Shown here in pieces: positions 56,554 through 64,000 of a stretch of 64,000 nt of DNA. The first letter of the stretch is position 1. The number at the start of each line of letters is the position of its first letter. The notes under the pieces are model-generated. The model saw only the letters and a list, made by a program, of their open reading frames with translations, was not told where the DNA came from and searched no databases. A program made the translations under genes and the position numbers. Source of the stretch: Lysobacter silvisoli (GTDB lineage Bacteria > Pseudomonadota > Gammaproteobacteria > Xanthomonadales > Xanthomonadaceae); assembly GCF_003382365.1 (NCBI RefSeq), contig NZ_QTSU01000003.1, forward strand, positions 558,001 to 622,000. Direction: 5' to 3'.

Positions 56554-57228
56554 TCAGTCTTGCGCCTGGCTGCCGTAGCGCGCGCGGTAGTCGAGCAAAC
56601 GCGAGCGCTGCGCGGCCCATTCGGGGTCGTCCGTGGCCGCCGCGCCGGTGTAGTCGAGCAGGTCGGCCAGGGTCGCCACCGCGATCACCGGCAGGCCCTG
56701 TTCGATTGCGACAGTTTCTGCCGCCGAGCGTCGGGTAGTGGCCGGGTCCACCGCCTCCTGGCGGTCCAGCGCGATCACGATGCCGACCGCGCGGCCGCCG
56801 GCGCCGGCGATGATGGCCAGCGCCTCGCGGATCGCGGTGCCGGCGGTGATCACGTCGTCCACGATCAGCACCCGGCGGCCGTCCAGCGGCGCGCCGATCA
56901 GGCTGCCGCCTTCGCCGTGGGTCTTGGCTTCCTTGCGGTTGAACGCCAGCGGCAGGTCGCGGCCGCGGCGCGCGTATTCGCAGGCCAGGGCGCTGGCCAG
57001 CGGGATGCCCTTGTAGGCCGGCCCGAACAGCAGGTCGAAGTCCAGGCCGTGGGCGTCGATGGCGTCGGCGTAGCAGCCGGCCAGCTCGGCCAGGGCCGCG
57101 CCGGAGTCGAAGCGGCCGGCGTTGAAGAAGTAGGGGCTGCTGCGGCCGGACTTCAGGGTGAAGTCGCCGAAGCGCAGGGCGTCGGCGCGCAGGGCCAGTT
57201 GCAGGAAGCGGGAGCGGTGGTCGGTCAT
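56554..57228 (-). CDS. pyrE: Orotate phosphoribosyltransferase
   Basis: 224 residues. The PRPP-binding motif VLIVDDVITAGTAIREAL and the substrate segment KSGRSSPYFFNAGRFDSGAA are complete. It makes orotidine 5'-phosphate in pyrimidine synthesis. It lies 7 bases after the GNAT gene, so both are in one minus-strand transcript, ahead of an unrelated gap of 153 bases. Confidence 0.95.
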   Translation of the reverse strand: MTDHRSRFLQLALRADALRFGDFTLKSGRSSPYFFNAGRFDSGAALAELAGCYADAIDAHGLDFDLLFGPAYKGIPLASALACEYARRGRDLPLAFNRKEAKTHGEGGSLIGAPLDGRRVLIVDDVITAGTAIREALAIIAGAGGRAVGIVIALDRQEAVDPATTRRSAAETVAIEQGLPVIAVATLADLLDYTGAAATDDPEWAAQRSRLLDYRARYGSQAQD

Positions 57229-57235
57229 GGGGGGC

Positions 57236-57757
57236 TCAGTCGGTGGAGGGCGGCTGCAGCCGGCGCAGCATCAGGTGCTGCGGGCCGGCCTGGCCGCCCA
57301 GGTAGAGTTCGCCGGTGTCGGCGAAGCCCGAGCGCCGATAGGCGGCGATCGCGGCGTGATTGCGGCAGTTCACCGTCAGCGCCAGCAGTCGCAGCTGCGG
57401 GTGGCGGCGTTGCAGGTCTTCGGCGCAGGCGTCCATCGCGGCCGCGCCGTAGCCGCGGCCCTGCTCGCGGCGGTCGATGACCACCGCGCGCAGGCCCACG
57501 CTGGGCTCGTCGAAGGCGCGCCCGCCCACCGCTTCGGCACGGAAGTCCAGGCGGTAGAAGCCGATCACCCGCTCGCCGGCCAGCACCGCCATCGCCTCGC
57601 TGTGCGGGTCGCGGCGGGTGTCGTCCAGGTTGAAGGCGGTGTCGCCCACGTACTGGATCTGCTCGGGCGCCACTTCCAGCGCGCGCACCGCGGCGGCCAG
57701 CGCGTCGTCGACGGGGACGACGCGGACGGCGGCGGGCGCGGCAGGGTCGGTGGGCAT
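57236..57757 (-). CDS. GNAT-family N-acetyltransferase
   Basis: 173 residues. The acetyl-CoA loop is QGRGYGAAAM (Q/RxxGxG/A form), followed by VNCRNHAAIAAYRRSGFADT. Substrate unknown. It is upstream of and 7 bases from pyrE. Divergent from xth. Confidence 0.85.
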   Translation of the reverse strand: MPTDPAAPAAVRVVPVDDALAAAVRALEVAPEQIQYVGDTAFNLDDTRRDPHSEAMAVLAGERVIGFYRLDFRAEAVGGRAFDEPSVGLRAVVIDRREQGRGYGAAAMDACAEDLQRRHPQLRLLALTVNCRNHAAIAAYRRSGFADTGELYLGGQAGPQHLMLRRLQPPSTD

Positions 57758-57826
57758 GCCGCCATGATACGGCCACCGGCGCCCGGGCCATTGCTATGAT
57801 CGCCCGCACCACGCCCCGGAGTGCGC

Positions 57827-58600
57827 ATGCGCATCATCAGCTTCAACGCCAATGGCCTGCGCTCGGCGGCCAGCAAAGGCTTCTTCGACTGGTTCCGCAC
57901 CCAGAACGCCGACGTGCTGTGCGTGCAGGAAACCAAGGCCCAGGAGCACCAGCTCGCCGGCCCCGAATTCCTGCCCGAGGGCTACCGCGCCTACTTCCGC
58001 GACGCCATCACCAAGAAGGGCTACAGCGGCGTGGCCATCTACACCAAGCGCGAGCCCGACGAGGTGCGCACGGCCATGGGCTGGGCGCCGTTCGACGACG
58101 AGGGCCGCTACATCGAGGCGCGCTACGGCGACCTCAGCGTGGTCTCGTTCTACATCCCCTCCGGTTCCTCCGGCGAGCTGCGCCAGGGCTTCAAGTTCGA
58201 GGTCATGGACTGGCTCAAGCCCAAGCTCGACGAGTGGCTGCGCAGCGGCCGCCAGTACGTGCTGTGCGGCGACTGGAACATCGTGCGCAGCCGCCTGGAC
58301 ATCAAGAACTGGGCCAGCAACCAGAAGAACTCCGGCTGCCTGCCGCCCGAGCGCGACTGGCTCAACGGCCTGTGCGCCGACGAAGGCGGCTGGGTCGACG
58401 CCTACCGTTCGCTCAAGGCCGAGGGCCAGGACTACACCTGGTGGAGCAACCGCGGCGGCGCGCGCGGCAACGACGTGGGTTGGCGCATCGACTACCAGAT
58501 CGTGACCCCGAACCTGCGCGATCGCTTGCGCGCCTGCGCGATCCAGAAGGAGCCACGCTACTCCGACCACGCGCCTTTCATCGTCGACTATGAGCTCTGA
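57827..58600 (+). CDS. xth: Exodeoxyribonuclease III (AP endonuclease)
   Basis: 257 residues of the ExoIII/APE1 family. Catalytic segments: FNANGLRSA, LCVQETKAQ, CGDWNIV and the C-terminal SDHAPF. It cuts DNA at abasic sites. ATG 57827 has GGAG at 57818-57821; a GTG six bases earlier is in the same frame. It overlaps the start of the AmpG-like gene by 11 bases. Confidence 0.93.
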   Translation: MRIISFNANGLRSAASKGFFDWFRTQNADVLCVQETKAQEHQLAGPEFLPEGYRAYFRDAITKKGYSGVAIYTKREPDEVRTAMGWAPFDDEGRYIEARYGDLSVVSFYIPSGSSGELRQGFKFEVMDWLKPKLDEWLRSGRQYVLCGDWNIVRSRLDIKNWASNQKNSGCLPPERDWLNGLCADEGGWVDAYRSLKAEGQDYTWWSNRGGARGNDVGWRIDYQIVTPNLRDRLRACAIQKEPRYSDHAPFIVDYEL

Positions 58601-60203
58601 GGCCGCGGCCAAGCCCAAGACCGGCTGGCGGCTGGTCCTGAGCAGCCTGCGCCAGCCCAAGGTGCTGGTGATGCTGATGCTGGGCTTCAGCTCCGGCATC
58701 CCGATCTACCTGGTCGGCAACACCCTGGGCTACTGGATGCGCGAGAACGCGATCGAGCTGTCCACGATCGGGTTCCTGTCCTGGGTGGGCCTGGCCTACT
58801 CGTTGAAATTCCTGTGGGCGCCGCTGGTCGACAAGACCGACGCGCCGCTGTTCGGCCGCTGGCTGGGGCGCCGGCGCGGCTGGATGCTGCTGACCCAGTT
58901 GGTCGCCGCCGCGGCCCTGCTCGGCATGGCCCTGCTGGAACCGCGCCACGGCGGCCTGCACCTGGGCGGCGTGCAGGTGAACCAGCTGCTGGTGTTCGGC
59001 GCCATGGCGCTGGTGGTGGCGCTGGCCTCGGCCACCCAGGACATCGTGATCGACGCCTGGCGCATCGAGTCGGCGCAGAGCAACGAGGAACAGGGCCTGC
59101 TGACCGCGAGTTCGGCGCTGGGCTACCGCGCCGCGCTGCTGGTCACCGATTCGCTGATCCTGATCCTGGCCGCGCGCGTGGGCTGGGTGGTGTCCTACGA
59201 AATCATGGCCGCGTTGTTGGGCGTGGGCATGATCGCGGTGTTCTTCGCCCGCGAGACCCGCGCCGCGAAGGCCGAGCCGGCGGTGGACATCGCCGACGAC
59301 GGCCAGCCGCTGGGCGTATCCGACGCCATGGTGCTGCGCTGGCTGGCGGCGCTGGTGCTGGGCGTGGCGGCGGTGGTCTACGAGCTGGTCGCGCACAACC
59401 TGTGGAATGTCGATTGGAGCCTGCGCGACCTGGTCTTCGCCGTCGGCGTGCCGCTGATGCTGTGGCTGCTGTTGCGGCGCGAGGAAGCAGGCCGGCCGGT
59501 GTCCGAAGCGACGTGGTCGCGGCCGCTGGTACGCCCCCTGTTGCGTTTCTTCGACGCGGTGGTCGGCCCGCTGCTGGTGTTCCTGCGCACGCACGGCAAA
59601 TGGGCGCTGCTGATGCTGCTGGCGATCAGCCTGTACCGCCTGCCCGACTTCGTGCTCGGGCCCATGGCCAATCCGTTCTACGCCGACCTGGGCATGGATA
59701 AGGGAGCCGTGGGCGTGGTGCGTGGTTCGATCGGCATGGTGGCGACCATCGTCGGCATCGCCGCGGCCGGCCTGAGCGCGGTGCGCTTCGGTTTCGTGCC
59801 CACCCTGCTGCTGGGCGCGGTGCTGGGCCCGGGGTCCAACCTGGCCTTCGCCTACCTGGCCGTGCACGGCAACGACCCGGGCGTGTTCGCCGCGGTCATG
59901 GCCATCGACAACTTCAGCAACGGCTTCGCCGGCGTGGCCCTGATCGGCTACATGTCCAGCCTGACCAGCGTGGGCTACACCGCCACCCAATACGCGCTGC
60001 TGAGCTCGTTCTATGCCATGCCCGGCAAGTTCCTCAAGGGCCTGTCGGGCGTGGCGGTGGAGCAACTGGAAACCGGCCGCAGCCTGCTCGAGGCCTATTC
60101 GCTGTTCTTCATCGGCACCGCCCTGATCGGCATTCCAGCCTTGCTGCTGTGCCTGGTGCTGGTCATGCGCAGGCCGGTGGCCGCGCCTGCGGCGGCCGCC
60201 TGA
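58590..60203 (+). CDS. AmpG-like muropeptide permease (MFS)
   Basis: 537 residues, about 14 hydrophobic helices. Opens with QPKVLVMLMLGFSSGIPIYL, typical of AmpG, then GYWMRENAIELSTIGFLSWV and LKFLWAPLVDKTDAP. It should import anhydro-muropeptides for recycling. It overlaps xth by 11 bases. AnmK, which phosphorylates imported anhydro-MurNAc, is coded 0.5 kb downstream on the other strand. Confidence 0.86.
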   Translation: MSSEAAAKPKTGWRLVLSSLRQPKVLVMLMLGFSSGIPIYLVGNTLGYWMRENAIELSTIGFLSWVGLAYSLKFLWAPLVDKTDAPLFGRWLGRRRGWMLLTQLVAAAALLGMALLEPRHGGLHLGGVQVNQLLVFGAMALVVALASATQDIVIDAWRIESAQSNEEQGLLTASSALGYRAALLVTDSLILILAARVGWVVSYEIMAALLGVGMIAVFFARETRAAKAEPAVDIADDGQPLGVSDAMVLRWLAALVLGVAAVVYELVAHNLWNVDWSLRDLVFAVGVPLMLWLLLRREEAGRPVSEATWSRPLVRPLLRFFDAVVGPLLVFLRTHGKWALLMLLAISLYRLPDFVLGPMANPFYADLGMDKGAVGVVRGSIGMVATIVGIAAAGLSAVRFGFVPTLLLGAVLGPGSNLAFAYLAVHGNDPGVFAAVMAIDNFSNGFAGVALIGYMSSLTSVGYTATQYALLSSFYAMPGKFLKGLSGVAVEQLETGRSLLEAYSLFFIGTALIGIPALLLCLVLVMRRPVAAPAAAA

Positions 60204-60277
60204 ACGCGCGCGACGTCATTCACGATTCGCCGACGTTCATGCACAAATCCCGCGCTTTGCTGAGGTAAAGTGCGGCA

Positions 60278-60631
60278 ATGACCGACATTGTCCTGCACGA
60301 TATCGACCCGGTACTGGCCGAGCGCATCCGCCGCGTCGCCCAGCTCCGCGGCTGGAGCCTGCAAGACGCGCTGATGCATTTGCTCGAGCACGGCCTGTTC
60401 GCCTGCGAGGCGGAAATCGCCGCGCGCTTCAACGACACCGACTCGCAGGCCCTGCAGGCCGCGATCGCGGCGATGGAAGGCATTCCCAGCGACCCCGGCT
60501 ATTCCCTGATCGGCCGCGCGGCGCGCCCGGTGGACGAGGGCGAATGGGGCTACCAGGGCGACAGCCAGATCGACGCCGATCTGCAGAAGCTCATCGACCA
60601 GGTGCCGGCCGGCCGCAACCAGCCGGGCTGA
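60278..60631 (+). CDS. Ribbon-helix-helix-like small protein
   Basis: 117 residues. The N-terminal half MTDIVLHDIDPVLAERIRRV then AQLRGWSLQDALMHLLEHGL looks like an RHH fold of the Arc/FitA type. The C-terminal half is acidic and unlike any toxin. No toxin gene is beside it, so it may be a lone regulator. I recognise no named family. Confidence 0.6.
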   Translation: MTDIVLHDIDPVLAERIRRVAQLRGWSLQDALMHLLEHGLFACEAEIAARFNDTDSQALQAAIAAMEGIPSDPGYSLIGRAARPVDEGEWGYQGDSQIDADLQKLIDQVPAGRNQPG

Positions 60632-60703
60632 AGCACGGCTACCGGCTCCATCGGTTCGCCTCCGCTCAGTTCCTCCCTTTGAATAAGGAGGGAAGCGCAA
60701 TGC

Positions 60704-61846
60704 TCAACCCGGGTAAATCGCCCCCAACACCCGCGGCCCGCGCGCACCCGTCACGCTCGGCAAATTCCCTGGCAATCCTGCCAGGGTCTGCCGCGCCAGC
60801 CAGGCGAAGGCCATGGCTTCGACGAAATCCGGGTCCAGGCCGTAGTCCGCGGTGGACTCCACCACCGCCTCGGGCAGCTGCGCGGCGATCGCCTGCAGCA
60901 GCCGCGCATTGCGCACGCCGCCGCCGCAGGCCAGCACCCGCCGGGTGCCCGGTTGCTGCGTGCGCAGCGCGTCGGCCACGGTGATCGCGCTGAGCTCCAG
61001 CAAGGTCGCCTGCACGTCCTGCGGCCGCTCGCCGCCGGCCAGGCGCTGGCGCACCCAGTCCAGGTGGAACTGCTCGCGGCCGGTGCTCTTGGGCGGCGGC
61101 AGCGCGAACCAGGGCTCTTCCAGCAGCCGCGCCAGCAGCTCCGGATCGATCTCGCCCTGGGCCGCGTAGGCGCCGTCGGCATCGTAGGCGCCGCCGCGCT
61201 GCAGCTGGTGCCAAGCGTCGAGCAGGCAGTTGGCCGGCCCGGTGTCGAAACCGCGCACCCGGCCCTGGGCCGGCAGCAGGGTGTAGTTGGCGATCCCGCC
61301 CAGGTTCAACACCGCGCGGTCTTCGGCGTCCGAATGCAGCAGGGCCGCATGGAAGGCCGGCACCAGCGGCGCGCCATGGCCGCCGGCGGCCACGTCGCGG
61401 CGGCGGAAGTCGGCCACGGTGTCGATGCCGCAGCGCTCGGCGATTCGGTGGCCGTCGCCGAGCTGCCAGGTGAAGGGGTGGCGGCCGTCGTACAGCGCGC
61501 CTTCGGGCCGGTGGCGCACGGTCTGGCCGTGCGAGCCGATCGCCAGCACCTGCCCGGGCGCCACGGCGGCCTCGTCCAGCAGCGCCAGCGTCGCCTCGGC
61601 GAAGGCATCGGCGATCTGCACGTCCAGGGTGCCCAGCTCTTCCAGCGACTGCGCGTCGCCGCCCTGGCCCAGGGCCACCAGGCGGGCGCGGATGGGTCCG
61701 TCCCAGGCGTAGGTGCGGCCCAGGACGAGCTCGCAGCCCTTGTCGGCGTCGAAACGCACCAGCGCGGCATCGATGCCGTCGGCGCTGGTGCCGGAGATCA
61801 GTCCTACGAACAGCCCCGCGGCGGGGGCCTGCGCGGCTGCCGGCAC
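60704..61846 (-). CDS. anmK: Anhydro-N-acetylmuramic acid kinase
   Basis: 380 residues. The ATP motif [26 protein letters not shown] and [10 protein letters not shown] with [14 protein letters not shown] match AnmK. It turns recycled anhydro-MurNAc into MurNAc-6-P. The start codon is GTG (61846), one base after the stop of the M23 gene upstream, so the two are translationally linked. Confidence 0.94.
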   Translation of the reverse strand: MPAAAQAPAAGLFVGLISGTSADGIDAALVRFDADKGCELVLGRTYAWDGPIRARLVALGQGGDAQSLEELGTLDVQIADAFAEATLALLDEAAVAPGQVLAIGSHGQTVRHRPEGALYDGRHPFTWQLGDGHRIAERCGIDTVADFRRRDVAAGGHGAPLVPAFHAALLHSDAEDRAVLNLGGIANYTLLPAQGRVRGFDTGPANCLLDAWHQLQRGGAYDADGAYAAQGEIDPELLARLLEEPWFALPPPKSTGREQFHLDWVRQRLAGGERPQDVQATLLELSAITVADALRTQQPGTRRVLACGGGVRNARLLQAIAAQLPEAVVESTADYGLDPDFVEAMAFAWLARQTLAGLPGNLPSVTGARGPRVLGAIYPG

Positions 61847-61847
61847 T

Positions 61848-63284
61848 TCAGGCCTTGGACTTCTTCTTGGGCGCGAGCGCGCGCGACAGCGGGCTGGGGC
61901 CCGGCGCGGCGTCGGCGTAGATCACGTTCTCGACCTGGCGGATGCGCGCCAGCGCCACGCCCGTCTGCGAGCGGAACTGGGCCAGGGCCGCGCCGCTGAG
62001 CGGCTCCGGCGGCGGCATGGTCACCGACAGCGGATTGCGGTGCACGCCGTTGATGCGGAATTCGTAATGCAGGTGCGGGCCGGTCGACATGCCGGTGCTG
62101 CCGACGTAGCCGATCACCGTGCCCTGGCCGATGCGCTGTCCGGCGCGGATCTTGGCGATGCGCGACATGTGGCCGTACAGGGTGGTGTAGCCGCGGCCGT
62201 GGTCCAGCACCACCGCGTTGCCGTAGCCGCCCATCCAGCCGGCGGATTTCACCCGCGCGTCGCCGGCGGCCATGATCGGCGTGCCGGTGCCGGCGGCGTA
62301 GTCCACGCCCTTGTGCATGCGCATGCGGCCCAGCACCGGATGGCGGCGCGCGCCAAAGCCCGAGCTCAGGCGCGCATAGGGAATCGGCATGCGGATGAAG
62401 CTCTTCTTCAGCGGGCGGCCGTCGCCGGTGAAGTACTCGGCCTTGCCGTCGCGCTGAAAGCGGAAACCGGTGTGCAGCTTGCCGCCGCTGGTGAAGGTGG
62501 CCGCCAGCACCGGACCGGTGCGGACCAGCTCGCCTTCGCGCCAGATCTGTTCGACCACCACGCTGAAGCGGTCGTTGGCGCCGACGTCTTCGTTGAAGTC
62601 GATGTCGTACTTGAAGATGTCGTCGGTCAGGGTGTTGATGTTGGCCGGGGTCAGGCCGACCTTGCGCGCCGAGCGGAACAGCGAGGAGCCGACCTTGCCG
62701 CTGAGCACCACGGTGCGGGTCACGCTGGGGCGCTCGACCACCTTCTGGAAGGCCTTGCCGCCGGCGAAGCTGATCTCGACGCGATGGTCTTCGTCGCGGT
62801 CGTAGCGGAAGCTGCGCAGCTCGCCGTTGACCGGCATGTCGAAGCCCAGCTCGGTGCCGGGCTTCATCTTGGTCAGTGCCTGGCGCGCGCCGGGCTGGTC
62901 CAGCACCTGCTGCAGGGTCGCGGCCGGGATGTCCATCTTGGCGAACACCGAGCCCAGGGTCTGGCCGCGGTCCACGCGCACCAGCTGCCAGCTGTCGCCG
63001 CTGTGGCCCTGCGCGCGCGACAACGGCAGCGGCGGCAGCGCGAGTGCCAGCGACTGGCGCGCGGCGTGCACGGGCTTGGCATTGGACGTGCCGAAGCCCG
63101 GCACGATCGCCAGCACCAGCATGCCCATGGTGGCGAACAGGCTCGCCTGCACCCACTGACGGCGCGACCAGCGGCCGTTGAATCCATCGGACAGATGACG
63201 CGCCAACACCGGTCGGTGCAGAGCGGCTTCGCGCAGGGCTTTCAGGCGTTCGCGCCGATCCGGACCGGAGACGGGAGCAGTCAT
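61848..63284 (-). CDS. M23 peptidase (MepM-like), OapA/LysM-type N-terminus
   Basis: 478 residues. A cytoplasmic start, one membrane helix ([19 protein letters not shown]), an OapA/LysM-like region ([20 protein letters not shown]) and a C-terminal M23 domain with [19 protein letters not shown] and the metal motif [13 protein letters not shown]. It cleaves peptidoglycan cross-bridges outside the inner membrane. The tyrS-(M23)-anmK order is known in pseudomonads. ATG 63284 has AGGGGA upstream. Confidence 0.9.
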   Translation of the reverse strand: MTAPVSGPDRRERLKALREAALHRPVLARHLSDGFNGRWSRRQWVQASLFATMGMLVLAIVPGFGTSNAKPVHAARQSLALALPPLPLSRAQGHSGDSWQLVRVDRGQTLGSVFAKMDIPAATLQQVLDQPGARQALTKMKPGTELGFDMPVNGELRSFRYDRDEDHRVEISFAGGKAFQKVVERPSVTRTVVLSGKVGSSLFRSARKVGLTPANINTLTDDIFKYDIDFNEDVGANDRFSVVVEQIWREGELVRTGPVLAATFTSGGKLHTGFRFQRDGKAEYFTGDGRPLKKSFIRMPIPYARLSSGFGARRHPVLGRMRMHKGVDYAAGTGTPIMAAGDARVKSAGWMGGYGNAVVLDHGRGYTTLYGHMSRIAKIRAGQRIGQGTVIGYVGSTGMSTGPHLHYEFRINGVHRNPLSVTMPPPEPLSGAALAQFRSQTGVALARIRQVENVIYADAAPGPSPLSRALAPKKKSKA

Positions 63285-63330
63285 CGATGGAATCCCCTGC
63301 GCAAAGGTGTGAAGGCCGTGTAGCGGCGTT

Positions 63331-63359
63331 ACCATAGTGTTGCGAGCAACGTGCGTCAA
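63331..63359 (-). promoter_or_regulatory. Candidate sigma-70 promoter of the M23-anmK operon
   Basis: Minus strand: -35 TTGACG (63354-63359), 17-base spacer, -10 TATGGT (63331-63336), about 40 bases before the ATG. The best promoter match in the window. Confidence 0.6.
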
Positions 63360-63479
63360 ACCCTTGACCTGAATAGGGTTTTTGTCCGCGTCCCAATGCG
63401 GTAACTTTTAACCCTCTGTTAACTCCATTCATTGATTCCGGTCGCAGTTCCGGGCCGGGTCCGCCACGCGAGCCTCCCC

Positions 63480-64000
63480 TTGTCCGCTTCCAGCCCCGCC
63501 TCCGTCCAAGACGCCCTAGCCCTGATCCGCCGCGGCGCCGATGAGATCCTCAAGCTCGACGAGCTCGAGGCCCGTCTGAAGCTTGGCCGCCCCCTGCGCA
63601 TCAAGGCCGGCTTCGACCCCACCGCGCCGGACCTGCACCTGGGCCACACCGTGCTGCTGAACAAGATGCGCCAGTTCCAGGACCTCGGGCACCAGGTGAT
63701 CTTCCTGATCGGCGACTTCACCGGAATGATCGGCGACCCCACCGGCAAGAACGTCACCCGCAAGCCGCTGACCCGCGAGGACGTGCTGGCCAATGCCCAG
63801 ACCTACGCCGACCAGGTGTTCAAGGTGCTGGACAAGGACCGCACCGAGGTGCGCTTCAATTCCGAGTGGTTCGGCAAGATGGGCGCGGCCGACATGATCA
63901 AGCTCGCGGCCCAGCACACCGTGGCGCGCATGCTCGAACGCGACGATTTCGCCAAGCGCTACGCCGCCCAGCAGCCCATCGCCATCCACGAGTTCCTCTA
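63480..64000 (+). CDS. tyrS: Tyrosyl-tRNA synthetase, 3'-truncated
   Basis: 173 residues visible before the window ends. The HIGH-type motif HLGHTVLL is preceded by [12 protein letters not shown], and [19 protein letters not shown] follows, all typical of TyrS. The frame has no ATG before the conserved region, so I place the start at TTG 63480; another non-ATG start is possible. It is divergent from the M23 gene. Confidence 0.85.
   Translation, partial: MSASSPASVQDALALIRRGADEILKLDELEARLKLGRPLRIKAGFDPTAPDLHLGHTVLLNKMRQFQDLGHQVIFLIGDFTGMIGDPTGKNVTRKPLTREDVLANAQTYADQVFKVLDKDRTEVRFNSEWFGKMGAADMIKLAAQHTVARMLERDDFAKRYAAQQPIAIHEFL

Noticed and set aside
60655-60700. Hairpin-like CCTCC...GGAGG near the end of anmK
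   Set aside because: Only five paired bases; too weak to call a terminator or repeat.

Overview
The window is a 64 kb piece of a very GC-rich (about 70%) gammaproteobacterial chromosome. Gene content and order point to the Xanthomonadaceae/Lysobacteraceae, most likely Lysobacter or a close relative: an oleBCD olefin cluster, a fused long AlgC-type phosphomannomutase downstream of dut, a cyclic-nucleotide/GGDEF pair next to an NHLP-type peptide and SagB-like dehydrogenase, and many intergenic hairpin repeats. This assignment comes from gene family knowledge, not from a database search. Almost all of the window is coding; there is no rRNA, tRNA, CRISPR array, transposase or prophage that I can see.

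Layout. 0-5 kb: 3' part of a giant AAA+ ATPase (DUF3686/DNA-repair-ATPase type) followed by a one-HKD phospholipase D/nuclease. 5-9 kb: oleB, oleC, oleD (beta-lactone route to long-chain olefins) and a tiny UPF0391 membrane protein. 9-11.4 kb: ubiJ-ubiB (ubiquinone). 12-19.4 kb: M16 protease, truC, a DUF2059 protein, arfB, an acyltransferase and a GT2 glycosyltransferase. 20-24.2 kb: LysR regulator divergent from aceB-aceA (glyoxylate shunt). 24.4-29.6 kb: the most interesting locus, a cNMP-binding GGDEF protein, a class III cyclase-like/TPR protein, a 108-residue NHLP-type precursor peptide on the other strand, and a SagB-like flavin dehydrogenase. 29.9-32.3 kb: four tandem paralogous small secreted proteins sharing a C-x14-C motif. 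32.5-38.8 kb: alpha/beta hydrolase, comM/yifB, ubiK, a P-II protein, LysR plus YeiH transporter, an unknown secreted protein. 39-46.6 kb: a secreted metzincin-type protease, speE, an M48 protease, speA, a YciI-like protein and a beta-hydroxyacid dehydrogenase. 46.8-55.1 kb: membrane protein, SPOR protein, argS, radC, then coaC, coaB, dut, algC (coaC and coaB are separate genes here). 55.7-64 kb: DUF4124 protein, pyrE, GNAT, xth, AmpG-like permease, an RHH-like protein, mepM-like peptidase-anmK, and the 5' part of tyrS.

How the genes work together. Ubiquinone accessory genes occur twice (ubiJ-ubiB, ubiK). Peptidoglycan turnover is represented by the AmpG-like permease, AnmK and the M23 peptidase. 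Polyamine synthesis is represented by speA and speE. The 24-30 kb locus combines a proposed cyclic nucleotide to cyclic-di-GMP relay with a peptide maturation module; the divergent promoter between peptide and dehydrogenase carries a perfect 7-6-7 palindrome.

A second theme is a mosaic family of intergenic repeats (REP-like GC hairpins, a TAGGAGCGGCG-type unit and a longer multi-hairpin module). Four long copies sit at 11.4-12.0, 15.7-16.1, 19.4-19.9 and 55.1-55.6 kb, and every one of them lies between convergent genes.
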